From Parasponia andersonii (lineage: Eukaryota > Streptophyta > Magnoliopsida > Rosales > Cannabaceae): a DNA stretch of 64,000 bases. The DNA lies in contig JXTB01000083.1 in the NCBI GenBank assembly GCA_002914805.1, positions 209,469-273,468 of the forward strand. The letters are read 5' to 3'. This document shows positions 12,192 through 24,989 of this stretch, in pieces (position 1 is the first letter of the stretch; every line of letters begins with the position of its first letter). The translations under genes were made by a program, and so were the position numbers. Below the pieces are notes generated by a model. The model was not told where the DNA came from, searched no databases, and was given only the letters and a program-made list of their open reading frames with translations.

Positions 12192-14520
12192 TGTTACGAC
12201 CCGAACCCTGGATCAGTGGCAGAAAGAAAATTTCACGAGTGGAATTTCAATAGTTGTTTTTGAAAAGTTTATAAAATAATTTTTAAAATAAAATTGTCAC
12301 AGTTTTGCGATCATCGTTAGATATAGATTGATAATAAAATTTATAAAACAAACCAAATATCATCATCAATATTCTCACAATTCGGACATAAAAGTTTTAC
12401 AAACTGAGTCCATGATACAAGCCCTTAAATATCAATATAAGCCAAGATAAATAAACAAAGTATTTTACATAGTTATCAATTATTTAAAACAATATCAAAG
12501 TCCTCTTTATTCCTCTCCTGAATTCCTAATGTTATATTGAGTACTATGTAAGAGGAAAAAAATAAAGAATAAACATTCACATGGTCAGTATGAATTTAAT
12601 TACTTTTTTTGAATAGATACAATTTTCTAAATCTACATAGTCAGTACCTTTCAAATCGATTTATAAAACTAAGTTTACAAAATAATTGAGAATAAGAATA
12701 ATTAAATATTCAAAACTAAACTCAAAACTACATCATTGCACATATCATACATCAATTGAGTATAAGAGTGAGCTCTTATCCTATTAGTATGGTCCTGTAA
12801 TACTTATTTAGTAGAAGTACTCAGCAACCTGATATTACCTAGAGGTGTGTTAATAAATATCTGCGTAAGTACCTAAGTCTCTCATCTAGCTCTGAAGTAA
12901 TACACCAGCGATCTAAACTACCGCAATGCAATAATGAAATTCAAATATATAATCCTATGGTATCTATAACATATAACAGTTCACAATAATTATACATCTA
13001 AGAATTAATTAAATCATACTTCACAATCCCACTTGATATTATTCTGGGATTTACTATAATATAGGTAGCAATCCGTTGTATCATCCCATAATCACAACTT
13101 AAAAATATGTATAAAAATCATACAGTCTAATCTCAATATAATCCAATATTCTTAACAGTTTATCAAACCACCGTATTATTCATGATTTTTCATAAATCAG
13201 TCATAATGTAAATTTAAATCAAAATAGTTATAAAACTAGGCAATTGAACCCCTACCTTGAGATGATGGCTATACCAAGCTAACGACACTTAAAAACTCTC
13301 TTGTTGGTCACTTAGGTTCTCGGACGGTCATTTTGGGATTTTAGTAAGCTCACTTTAAAAAGTGAATTTTTCAACGGAGCTGCAAATTGAGAAACAGAGG
13401 TTACCACTGAATTCCTAATACCCAAAATAGCTAAGTCAGACATAAAATTTGTCAAATTTGGGTTTCGAGATGAGACCCAGGCTTGTGGCAAGCAAAATGA
13501 CATTATTCACGAACCTCGTATCTCAATTTTTGTGTCACTTTGAAATATAGTGATATTTTATATCGAAGTTCATCTCTAGACCTCACTGAGTCCGAATTTG
13601 AAGTCAGAATTCAATTTCGAAATCCTAAGCCTTAAATGGGCTTTAAATCCTAGAGTTACAAAAATATCTTTTTTGGAATATATATGACAAATGTCCAATT
13701 TTTCAATTCAAAAATTAACATACTTCCAAATATTATTTCAATGCCTAAAAGCCATATTTGTTTATGATTTTCTGTTCTCTACAACGCCATATCAGTACTT
13801 TGGGCAAAATAATTATTTTACAAAAATAATTATAAAAATGTCATAAACTATTTGAAAATGGACAAAACTATGAAATTCTTACTAGCAGTGAGATGATGGC
13901 CAAGACTAGACAGAAAATGATGGCGAGGACGAAAGAAATCCAAATGTGTCGATGGGATGACGAGAGGAATCCAAACGTGTCGACGGTGACGTGAAAGAAG
14001 GTCAAACGGTAGAGTTACGGCCGAAAAAATCGTGCAGTGGCCGAAACTTCGAGCAATGACAGATGGTGAGGAGGGGCGGCACTTGATCATCGGTAGCTGC
14101 TGGTTCTGGTGGGGTAGAGCATGGACAGCAATTCGCGGGGGTGTGATAGTTGTGCAAGAGAACAAAGCTTCAGCTCTTGGAGGTTCCTCAAGGAATTTGT
14201 GTGAGAATGAGGAAGAATTGAGGGTTTTAATAGCAATTTTTGAAACTAAAGCCCACATGTCAACTGCAGCACGTGTGGAGCACTATTTTAATATTTACAT
14301 TTTGGCCCAAATTTTGAAATATTCTTTCTATTTCACCCCATAATTACTTTTTAGTTCTTTTTTAAATTTTATTTTCATTTTAGTCCAAATGTTTCTAGAC
14401 TTAATCAAGTTTACATGCTTCCTAGATATTTTTATTTAAATATTCAAAAATTCACATTTACCAAAATGTCATTAGCTTAAAATTTACTATTTTACCCTTA
14501 TAAAAATGCAGTTTTTTATA
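12192..14520 (-). repeat. 3' LTR of the truncated gypsy element
   Basis: About 2.3 kb, bounded by TGTTACGACC on the left and the pyrimidine tract on the right. The longest open frames inside it are chance frames on a GC-richer stretch near 13850-14300. Confidence 0.7.
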
Positions 14521-16715
14521 TCTTCCCCTTCTTAAAAAAATTTCGTCCCAAAATTCGAATATAAAATAAAGGTCAAAGTAAAACTTCAAGCTAAAACTTA
14601 AACAAATGAGGATATTTCTCATACATTTCTGTTTCAAGCTCCCAGAAAACTTTATCTTCTTTGTAATGTTGTCATTGAACCTTGACAAGTGATATCTCCC
14701 TATTTCGAAGCACTTTAAGCTCTCTTCTCAATATTCGAACTGTTGTTCATTTTATGTTATATCTTATTGTATTGACACTCCTTCCTACTGAATGACATGT
14801 GATAGGTCAGGTATCGAGACATGAAAAATATTATGTACTTGGCCTAATTACAGTGGCAAATCCACTACAGGCTCTATTCTAGTAGTAATTTCAAATGGTC
14901 TAATATACCTTGGAGCTTATTTACCCTTAACTCCAAATCTAGTGATCCTATGCCTCGGCGTGACTTTCAAGAATACTTGATCACCGATATCGAACTCTAC
15001 TTTATGTCTCTTAGGATTTTATAGCTTTTGTGACGACTCGACATCAAGTTGAGTTTTTCCCTAATCTTGTTAATTTTCTCAGTAATCTCTTCTATCAATT
15101 CTGCCCCAAGAATAACACGTTCTTCTACATCAGCCAACACAAGAGTGACATATATGTTCTCCCATATAGTACCTCATATGGAGCTATTCCAAGACTGGTT
15201 TGGTAGCTATTGTTGTAAGCAAACCCCACCAATGGCATGTAATCATTCCAGTTTCCACCAAAGTGCAGTAAACAAGAATGAAGCATATCCTATAGAATCT
15301 AAATAGTCCTCTCAAATTGGCTATCTATCTGAGGATGATGAGCTATACTGAGATTCAATTATGTTTCCTAAGCTCTCTATAAAGCTATCTAGAACTTAGA
15401 TGTAAATCTTAGGTTTCTATCATAAATTATACTTGATGGCACTCTATACGATCGAACAATATTATCAATATAGAGATGACTAAGTTTATTGAGTGAAAAA
15501 TCAGACCTAATCGGTATAAAGTGAGCAGTCTTCATCATCCGATCAACTATCACCCAAACTATGGCGTTTGTTTTTTGAGCTGTTGGCAAACCTATTGCAA
15601 AGTCTATAGTGATTTTATCCTATTTTCACTTTGGTATAGGCAAAGGTCGTAGTATTCTACCTGATCTCTAGTATTCTGACTTAATTTGTTGACAGATTAT
15701 ACACTTAGCTACAAAAATAGCTATATCTCGTTTCATACCTTACCACCAGTATTATCCTTTTAGATCATGGCACATCTTTATACTATCAGGAGTGAGCCTC
15801 AGTAAGAATAGTCTCTTTAAGGTAAGGATCATTATCTACGACTAGCTTCCCTTTGAAAAACATAAATCCTTCTTTATTTGTACTCTAACCATCCAACTGT
15901 TTGTCATTCTAAAGTTGATTCTAGATTGTTCTCAACTCTTGATCTTGTCATTAATTTTACTGTACTATTTATAGAAGTGATGGTATGACAATAATATTAC
16001 TAAGATAAGTAACTTTCTCGGTCTCGAAGTACTACAAATTGTAGTCACTAATTGCCATTGAATTCTTTTAATCCTGAAAAATAAGTGCAACTAACGCACT
16101 TTGAGATTTTCTACTCAAAGCATCAACTACAACATTAGCTTTGCCAGGATTGTACTACAGGTCAAAAGTCATAGTCTTCCATATAATTAACTCATTTATG
16201 CTATCTCAAATTCAAATCCCATTGAATGAAGAGATACTCCAAGCTCTTGTGACCAGAGAACACGTCAAATTTCATACTAATAAGTTACATCTCCAATCTT
16301 GTATTCAAAAATTACTGCTTCAAGTTCTAGGTCGTGGGTCGGATGATTCTTCTCATGTGACTTCAACTGATGTGAAGCATAAGCCCCTACTTTGACATTC
16401 TGCATCAAAACGCACCCAATCTTGAACTAGAAGTATCGGTGTACGCAATATAGGGTTCATTACTGTTAGGAATAGTAAGAATAAGTACAGTTATTAATCT
16501 CTTCTTCAATTCTATGAAAGTTTCTTCGTAATCATCATCCCAGATAAACTTGACATCCTTTCTAGTTAACTTCATCAAAGGTAGTGTAATCCTTGAGAAA
16601 TTCTCAACGAAACAACAGTAATAGCCTGTTAAACTGAAAAAGCTTCTTATTTCAGTTACATTCTTCGATTTTTCCCACTTTAGAACAGGTTTTATCTTAG
16701 TAAGATCCACTGAAA
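12192..16715 (-). mobile_element. Truncated Ty3/gypsy element with a long LTR, Tekay/Del-like (fossil)
   Basis: The left end is a long LTR (12192 to about 14520) beginning TGTTACGACCCG. It is followed by a minus-strand polypurine tract (plus TCTTCCCCTTCTT at 14521-14533) and then integrase (about 15000-15700) and reverse transcriptase/RNase H similarity (about 16400-16710) on the minus strand. The element stops at about 16715; the 5' part and the second LTR are missing. The long LTR and its start are typical of the Tekay/Del chromovirus group. It is heavily decayed, and the age cannot be read without the second LTR. Confidence 0.8.
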
Positions 16716-16791
16716 TAAGAAATGCTTTTTAATTCCAATGTATTATGTTTGTTGTAATGAATTATGTCTTAAAAAAAATCCAATAAATTAT

Positions 16792-16970
16792 GTTTATATA
16801 AAATGCCCTGGTTGTTTACTAACACTTTCATTTTCTTTTCGTTTTCTAAATAGAAATGCTTTTTAATTCCAATGTATTATGTTTATATAAAATACCTTGT
16901 TTATTTTCTAACACTTTCATTTTCTTTTCATTTTCTAAATAGAAATACTTTTTTTAAAGAAGAGATTGCG
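16792..16970. repeat. Two-copy tandem repeat, 89-bp period
   Basis: GTTTATATAAAAT at 16792 recurs at 16881, followed in both copies by a CTAACACTTTCATTTTC stretch. A partial third unit lies to the left near 16724-16750. Confidence 0.85.
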
Positions 16971-17880
16971 TCAAAAATCTCTTTTTTTTATCAAATTTAC
17001 ATTTATATACCTTTATCATATTAGATTATACACGTTGCCCCTCTGAGGTTAAGTACAATTTTAAAATCATAAAAAAATGAAAAAAAAAATAGGAGAATAA
17101 AAATAAATCAAATCAAATCAAAAGAAAAAAGAAAAGAAAAGAAAGAGAAACAAAAAAGAATTCAGCAAAACAAATCCCTTTCTTCCCCATTCTCTCTCTC
17201 TAATTCTTCTCCAAAATCGACCCGTCAATCTCTACAACCCATTAATCGAAAACCTAGTTCTCAAAAACTCCATCAACCTAGACCCAAAAGCTTAATATGC
17301 AAGGTCAAGGAATGCAAATTAAGATTAGCGTGAAGTTGTTGATTAGAGATTGGAGCTTGTTGGGGTTGTGGAAGAAGGTGATCACAAGCGGATGCGGCTG
17401 AAATCAATCTTGTTTTGCAGTGATACCAGTTTTGGTTGAAAATTAAGGCCCTAGTTTCTATTGGGTTTGTGCCTGAATAAATGTTGAAAGTACCAATTTT
17501 GCAAAGAGGTGTATGCAAGGACGGTATTGGGATTTGAGTGGATTTTGACTGGTGAAGATATGAACTTATATAATCGGAAGAAAAAAAGTGAACGAATAAA
17601 GTATTGCTCAGTGGTTTTGGTGAATTTTGGTTCTTGTTTCTTGTCATTAAGGGGTTGCTTTTGTTTAAAATCTTCATAAATGAGGCTCTCTTCTATTGGT
17701 TTTAGCCCTCGGCCCCAGGAACGAATGATTACTTTTGCTCCAAGATTTTTTTTTCTCCTTTCTCATATAATTAGCATTTCTTTTTTAAATTATGGTCCTA
17801 AAATATGTTCAGGAAAAAAGTAATTGTAGATTATGACTTTTGTCACTTGGCTTACACTTTTTTTTAGGGGTGAAAATCGT
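16970..17880. other. Unassigned region with a pyrimidine-rich, UTR-like stretch
   Basis: A run of AAATC and AAAAG microsatellite (17100-17160) is followed by TCTTCCCCATTCTCTCTC-like sequence that resembles a plant 5' leader. The 134-codon frame on the minus strand at 17273-17677 has no recognisable domain. This could be the decayed start of a host gene or a repeat; I cannot choose. Confidence 0.35.
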
Positions 17881-17889
17881 AGTTGTATT

Positions 17890-18230
17890 CAAAAGGAGGG
17901 GAATCACCATCAGATGAAAACTCACTCAGTTGAGTTAAAAAGCACAGACATCAAGGTCCCCTTCAACATCACATAATAAGGCCCATTTAGCAAGATTATG
18001 GGCTCCAAATTAGAGAGTCTGCAAATACATTGAAAAAGCACAACAAAGCAAATGGCCCGACAATTCCTTGGCCAAGCTAATAGAGTTTGAAATTTCTCAG
18101 TTAAAGTCCCTTTCACGAAGATTAGAGATCACCACCTGGTTATCTCCTTCCAAAATATAGTATGGAATATGGTACTTCAACGTTTCTTGAATTCTGAAGA
18201 CAACAGCTCTAGTTTCTTTCCTTTTTTTTT
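17890..18230 (-). pseudogene. RNase H-like (RVT_3-type) fragment, copy 1
   Basis: Read on the minus strand, about 18215-18095 encodes an ETRAVVFRIQE...ILEGDNQVV segment, and about 17990-17930 encodes an AHNLAKWAL segment. These match the two halves of the RVT_3 RNase H fold found at the end of plant LINEs and in small plant RNase H-like genes. The parts are in different frames with stops between them, and no reverse transcriptase lies upstream, so this is a degenerate fragment. Confidence 0.55.
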
Positions 18231-18670
18231 TTAGCAATAGATATTAAAGGAGTTGTGTCGTGTAAAGAATATTTTTTATTCTATGTTTTTTGAAAAAAAA
18301 AAAAATCAAGCATATAAGAATATTTTTTTCTCCAAATTATGGGACGTAAGTCTTTTAACTTTCGTTATCTTCCTTCTAGGATTTCCCTTTATTAAAACCC
18401 TTTTTACTTTCATTATCTTCCTTCTAGGATTTCCCTTTATTAAAACCCTTTTTCTGATTTTATTTTAATTATTTTCATTTTCCTAATTTTATTTCTTTTT
18501 TTTACATTTTTAAAATTGCACCTAACTTAAGAGGATGATATGTGTCTCTTGAGGTGGCATTTAAAAAAAACATTTAACGATTGTAATAAAATTTAGACAA
18601 AAAGTATTACCACCGCAGAAAAAGACGATTAGGTATATAAGTGTAAATTTTGGCTGAAAAAAATGAATTT
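18078..18670 (-). repeat. Duplicated RNase H-containing block, left copy
   Basis: Aligns with 21640-22185 from the word AAAGATTAGAGATCACC-like start through an AT-rich non-coding half ending near GGCTGAAAAAAATG. This copy alone carries an internal 48-bp tandem duplication (18358-18453, around CTTCCTTCTAGGATTTCCC). Confidence 0.8.
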
Positions 18671-18820
18671 TTACCACAAATGGAGTCATGCCAAAATTGG
18701 TTTGATAGCTGTTGTTGTAAATAAATTCTACCAATAACAAGTGATCATCCCAATTTTCACCAAAGTCCAGTATATAAGAATGAAGCATGTCCTCTAGAAT
18801 CTGAATTTTTCTTTCATGAA
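18671..18820 (-). mobile_element. Fragment of gypsy integrase (fossil)
   Basis: The minus strand encodes an HSYILDFGENWDDHL segment, typical of the integrase core of Tekay/Del-like Ty3/gypsy elements. The nucleotide sequence resembles 15160-15330 of the truncated gypsy element. It abuts the RNase H block directly. Confidence 0.7.
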
Positions 18821-18859
18821 AATCAATTTAAGAAGCCAGAATTTTGAAAAGAATTAAAA

Positions 18860-21610
18860 TTAGCTCAAATTAAATTGAAAATTTCCTCTCTAGAATTTTC
18901 AGCAGATCGAATTCTATTTTCAATCTACCAATTCTATGACAATTTAAACAACTTTTTAAATTCGACTATTAGAACCATACTACTAATGGCCACTTCACAA
19001 AGTTATACCAAAAATTCATTTTCAGTTGACCGAAAATCACAGATTATCTATCAAACGATCTAAAACGACTAGTATTCATCCAAGTCTATAAATAGAAGTA
19101 TTTTTAAGACTTGAAACAACTTTTGAACATTCATATATTGCTTATATCATATCCTCAAGTTGTTCTAATCAATTTTTGTGATCCAAACTTTTAAATCCAT
19201 TTTGTCACAAAAATCATTTGTATCAAACTAGATCATATCTTGTATTTGCATCTATTCTTTCTAAGTTTACCTTATATCAAATACTTTCATTAGAGAGAGA
19301 TTCTAGTTGAGCGATTCAACAAAAACTAAATTGTAATTGTCAGGTGAGGTTGGTATCAGATTTATAAATAACCCTATTTAGGTGAAGATATCACTAGAGT
19401 CTAAACAACTCGAATATAAGTAAAATTATCACTAGAGTCTAAACTGTTAGAATAATGTCCTATAAAGCAGTTTATTATTTAGACATTATAAATAATATTT
19501 ATTGGATTATTTAGTATCTATTTGTTATTAATAAATTCTATGTTATGAATTTCTATTTCATTTATGTCCCATTGATATACACGTGATGTGTATGTTTATC
19601 TTATGTAAACATCTAAAAGATTCTAAGACATGAAATGAGTAATAAAGAATTATTCGTATGATGAGTTCATATGTGGGAGACATTATATTCTTTATTTCAT
19701 TATATCTAAATTAAATTATTTGCATTCTGTATATTGAAGATAGAATACTTTACTATGCCATAGAATGTAGTGTTGTCTATTTAAATAATGAATATCTAAT
19801 TATCAAAGTGAGTCATCGGATAGAAACACTAGTGTGTTATAAGAAAATTATAACAGCATCGAACAAGACCTAGTTAATTAGAGTTTGAGGTTAAGTGTCG
19901 TAACTCAAATTTCTAATTTTATTAATCTAGTACTATTATAGAATACCTTAATCCTAGTGATTAAGGAACTTACTTTCATGTGTTTTGTCTTTTTGAGTTA
20001 CTAAAGGACTAGTTCCGATTTATGATTCGAACTCCGGTATCTTGGAAGATAAGGTATACGAAATGTATAAAATATTTTTCATGATGGACATCATGTATAT
20101 GATGTCACTTTGAGTTTTTTCAAGTACTTGGATAATATAAACCAGGGCCCCGATATTCACTATGTGAATTTGACTGTGTTGGTATAAGCAGATACAAACA
20201 CCATAGTCAACTATTATCCATTAGATGAAAAATGATAACTCAAAGGTAAATATGTACTAGAGGAGTAATACGGTAATTTCACCGTACTAGTACGACATTG
20301 TATTGGGGGTATATCTACAGGTATAATATATGCTAAATGGATTAAACTAATTAATTATTAATAAGTTTCACATAAAAATAAATAATATTTAGTCTAAGAG
20401 TACAATATTGGGCCTATAGTGATATGCCCCAATATTAATGGATAAGGCTCAATCATAATTAAGAGTTAATTATAATAGTGAGTATATGGTTCATTAGAGC
20501 TTGGACTTTTTGGATCCATTTAGTCCCCTATCTAGCTCAAATTAAAATCCAATAGTCATTTGATAATCAGTTGAGCCCAACAAGCCCAATAAGCCTATTA
20601 GGGTTTACTAGTCTCTCTATAGCTAAGAGAAATGTTCTCTAGCAAATAGACACAAGTGTTACACATAAAAAAATTTCTTGAGAAGAGAGTGTCACACGAA
20701 AAACAGAGAAAGAAAGAGCAGAGAAAATCGGCCACCACTAGGGATTCACTATCCTTAGTGTTTCGGCCATCCCGGAGAAATCGATTCGAGAAGATTGTCT
20801 TCTTATTCATCTACAGATCTCTTTGTTGGGAATCAAAAAGGTGACCACTGACCGGATCAATCAAATGGCTTTCAAGAATAGACAGGAAGATGAGAAGGTT
20901 GCGGAGCGAATCCAGGTATTATTCTTGTCTAGATCAAGAGTTAATTTATGTTAGATCACGATCCGAAACATTTTGTTAAAAGAAAAATTTTAAACAACCA
21001 ATTCCGCTGCGTTTCTTGATTTTACAAAACTATGGTGTTCTTAAACATGATTTTATGAAAATATTTTTCGAAAATTTATTCCAATAAACACCAGCATAAA
21101 CAACCCACGAGTTAGTAAGATTGGCACCATGGTCTAAATAATCCGTATAGATGAGATTGGCACTGAGTCAAAACAATCCGAAGTTAAGCATGATAGAGCT
21201 AGAGTTAAGACTATTATAAAGGTGTGGGTAAGCCTAAGAAGAATTCACTCTATTTGTAAAAGGATCGATCAAGCCCATAATCTTAATCCAAATAGTGGAA
21301 GCTCCAAGCAAGTTTTCCAAGAGTCAATGACATAGGCAAGTCGTCGTATTTATCAAACCTCATAAAAACCGAGTTTCTATTTTCTCTATCTCTATACTCT
21401 TTACTTTATTGCAAACTATTTGATTGTGTATTTGATATTTAGTGAGCTTAATTTAATTAGTATTATTGTTATATGGTTGATATTATTGTTGATTTATGTT
21501 AAAAGTTTTTCAAAAGTGGTCTATGGTTTTACATGGTTAAAAAAGTTTCTTAAAAAATTTTAAATCTCAATTCATTCCCCTCTTCTTGGGTCGCAATTCA
21601 TTCCCCTCTT
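18860..21610 (+). mobile_element. Copia (SIRE-like) LTR split by another LTR (fossil)
   Basis: The left part (about 18860-19444) has a TATA-like TCTATAAATAG near 19085-19095. The right part (21085 to about 21610) ends in a pyrimidine-rich CAATTCATTCCCCTCTTC, repeated once, like the end of SIRE/Maximus-type LTRs. A solo LTR interrupts it at 19445. Outer boundaries and family are inferred from overall character only. Confidence 0.4.
19445..21084 (+). mobile_element. Copia-type solo LTR nested in the previous element (fossil)
   Basis: About 1.64 kb starting TGTTAGAATAATGTCC. Toward the end it has a CAATTCCGCTGCGTTTC stretch and ATTCCAA, as in copia LTRs that begin TGTTGGAAT. The five bases before it (TAAAC, 19440-19444) recur right after it (21085-21089), consistent with a target duplication. 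No internal domain remains, so recombination between two LTRs has probably removed the interior. Confidence 0.7.
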
Positions 21611-21639
21611 CTTAAGTAGTCAAACTTTGGCTAACAACT

Positions 21640-22185
21640 AATAAAGTTTGAAATTTCCCAATTAAAGTCCCTTCCATAAAGATTAGAGATCACCACCTGG
21701 TTATCTCCTCCCAAAATATAGTTAGGAATATGGCACTTCAACGCTTCTTGAATCCTAAAGACAACAACTCTAGTTACTTTCTTATTTTTTAGCAATAGAT
21801 TTTGAAGGAGTTATGTCATGTAAAGAATATTTTTTATTCTATGTTTTTTGAAAAAAAAATTAAGCATATAAGAATAATTTTTCTCCACTCTTTGGGATGG
21901 AAGTCTTTTAACTCTCATTATCTTCCTTCTAGGATTTGCCTTCATTAAAACCCCTTTTTTCTGATTTTATTTTAATCATTTTTATTTTCCTAATTTATTT
22001 TCATTTTTTTTAAGTTTTTAAAATTCTACTTAACCTTAGAGGGTGACACGTGTCCCTTAAGGTGGCATTTAACAAAAATATTTAACGATTGCAACAAAAG
22101 TTGGATAGAAGGTACTATTGCCATTAGAAAAAAAAAATAGATATATAAGTATAAATTTCGACTAAAAAAATGGATTTTCACTGTA
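21640..22185 (-). repeat. Duplicated RNase H-containing block, right copy
   Basis: Aligns with 18078-18670 at roughly 85-88 percent by eye. It includes the minus-strand ILGGDNQVVISNL segment of an RNase H-like domain (about 21760-21660). It lacks the 48-bp internal duplication of the left copy. Confidence 0.8.
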
Positions 22186-22189
22186 ATTT

Positions 22190-24480
22190 TCTTTTTTATA
22201 ATAATATTTTCATATTAATTTCTTTAAAAATAAAAGATAGTAAAAGATCTCTGGTTGTACATTCTTACTTTTGGTAGGTTTATTCTCGTCATCTTCTTTT
22301 TTTCTCCTCTTCCCCTAACCCTAAAAATGAAACATCTTATTTAAGTTTACAAATTTATAATTTTTCTTTTCTAACACCTTTTAAATATATTTCTAAATAT
22401 CTTTTTCCCACTTATACATTGCTTTCTAGATATTAGAACCACGTAGTTTAGGTGGTAGTCAATAATTAAAATATCAATATCGATGTCGATGTCGAAATTA
22501 AAATTTATAAATAATGTCGTTGGCAGTCTCAATATCGAGAATGTGTTAGAAAATTACCCAAATTTATCTTAAAAATCAATTTTCAAGGATAACTCTAGAA
22601 AATACTAAAATAAGTGATATTTCATTGTTTATACTAATTTTATTTTTTAAAATTCCTATTTATAATATATAAGACAACAAAATATATGTAGGTAGTCGTA
22701 AAAAAAATAGAATTTTATTTCAGAGAATAATTTTAAAATCAAAATATATATCACATTATTTTATTTAATATATTTCATATTAATACTTTACAAATTGTAA
22801 CTAGTTCTAAATTACATTGAAAGTAAATAAAAATCAATGTGGATAGAAAACTATTATTTATATATATATATATATATATTTACTATCATTTTTTTTTTAA
22901 AAAAAGATGACTTGGAAATATATTGATACTTCTGTTGATATTGCAAAATGTAGACACCACTGATGCGACAATATTTGTAAATGTCTCGATATTAGCTTTT
23001 TTATTTTTTTACCGATATCAACATATTCTCAATATTATCGATATTTTATGGATATTTCATAGATATACGGAAAAAAATATCATTCCACTTAACATCGATG
23101 TTGATACTTCAAAATACGGATATTATTGGGACAAATGTTGCAATATTTCAATCCATGGCAATAGTATGTGAAAATTTTTAACCAAGTCACAAAGTGCGGT
23201 AGAAAAAATTTTAACCACTATAGTTAAAAAAAAAACTATTTAGCATACCAAACTACACCATATTATAAAGTTTAGCACAGTATGATTTATGCGGTTTGTT
23301 TGAGCCCTTGATATGAGTCTTAGCTAATTTGGGCCAAATTTAAGAAACAATATTCAAAAAGTTATAATTATTAAACTAAAATCATTTATAAAACAATATC
23401 TTAATAATATGCAACTCAATCTAAATAAAAGAGAACATAAATATCTAAAATTTAAAAGATTAAATATCCTTCCAAGCAACATTATTATAAGTCCTTATTT
23501 ATTTGACTTAGTTCATGAATTTTAGAATACATGGAACTTTGTGTATAAAAATATTTTTTAAAATGGATACACATTGTATATGCAATGTGATATGGTGCGG
23601 TTAATGAAGGAAACAAAAAATTTATTCTGCATTCCATACACACCACTGCAATAGAGAAAAATTGAACCCTAAACCACACCAAGAAGTAAAATAACTACAC
23701 TGCATAGCACGGATTGGTTCAGTCTGGATGGTTAAGCGGAAATTTGCTCACCTTTATTACTTTGTTTCCAATAAGTTTTGAAGAATTCACAATTATTTGG
23801 AATCATCTTAACCTTTTGCATTTTCCATGTTCACCAATCTTAGATTTAAAAGATTTAATTATTTTCTCTAATATTTTTTCTTTCTTTTTCCCTTCGTCAT
23901 ATTGAAATTGGAGTTTTTAAATTACTATTTAAATAAGGATTTGAATATCATTCTTCTTTTAAATATTCTTTTTTTTTTTTTATTTATCTTAAGAATTCAG
24001 GGGATAAAGTTCCTGAATAGTTCTTGATTTTCTTTTTTTTTTTTTTCTAAACCGTCAATCAAATATTTAAAAGTAAAAAAAAAAAAGAAATGATAGTATC
24101 TTGTTTCATAAAACAAAAATTGATTTGTAATTCATTCAATCATGATTATACAAACCCAATCAAAATATATTTTAATTTATTTTATGGCTTGTGTTTTATC
24201 AAATATATTGGAGGGTATAATAAGAAATAAAATTATATTATATTATTCTATATGCGATATTTATGTCATTTTACATAAAAATTCATTAACCATCATATGA
24301 GGGGTGAGAGAAAAAAATGAAAATTGCGATTATAGAGTACATTTTTTTATTTTTGTTAAAAGTATTAGTTATTGTTATCATATATCACTTCAATTAATCA
24401 TCATTTACAAATTTACAAACTTACTGTAGTTTTATTAGTATGCAATCATTTCTTAAAAGTTACTTTACCTTTTACTCTAA
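22190..24480. other. AT-rich repeat-like region, no gene
   Basis: Contains a long TA run (22857-22880) and a segment rich in ATCGATAT-type words (22465-22550 and 22920-23150) that are partly inverted with respect to each other, suggesting a decayed DNA transposon. A segment near 23180-23720 is rich in GCGGTT/AACCAC words. No boundaries can be fixed. Confidence 0.4.
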
Positions 24481-24989
24481 AAGGGTTAATGGCACTAATG
24501 GTCCCTGCACTATCTTATTTATGATAATTTGGTCCTTAAAATTTCAATTATAACAATTAAGTTGCTGAGTTTTTTGGTTTGTAGCAATTTAGTTCATGTA
24601 TTACATTTACTGTCTAAATTATAATTTGTTGTTAAATTTTTTATTAAAAAAACATAAGTGAGGAGTATGTGGTGACATCTGAAAATATATTTGAAAGCTA
24701 ATTTGATAATTTCAAGTATAAAAATGAGCAATCTTCTCTAAATTTGTAGCACAAAAAACTCTAAAAATTATAAATAATACATCTTTACTTATTTCTTTTG
24801 TTAATTTTACTTTTCTTTAAATATATGTTCAGATACTACAACGTACTTTTCACATATATTTTTGGTTAGAAATTTAAGAGCAGGTTGCAATTTAGACAGT
24901 CTAATGATCATATTGCTTTAAATCAAAAAATTTAGGGACTTAATTGGCACAAATAGAATAGTTCAAGAACCATTGGTGCCATAAACCTT
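24481..24989. mobile_element. MITE with long terminal inverted repeats
   Basis: The left end AAGGGTTAATGGCACTAAT is matched in inverted form at the right end (ATTGGTGCCATAAACCTT). Similarity between the arms extends about 100 bp, including the GGTCC...AATTAAGT and TTGCAATTTAGACAGT stretches. Length is 509 bp with no coding capacity. The target duplication is not clear, so the superfamily is not assigned. Confidence 0.85.

Noticed and set aside
13848-14343. Overlapping frames of 136 (minus) and 103 (plus) codons
   Set aside because: Both lie inside the long LTR of the truncated gypsy element and match no domain.
17273-17677. 134-codon minus-strand frame
   Set aside because: No recognisable domain and no splice or promoter context; kept only as part of an unassigned region.
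23180-23720. Possible hAT-type element (GCGGTT / AACCAC words)
   Set aside because: No matching terminal repeats or target duplication could be placed.
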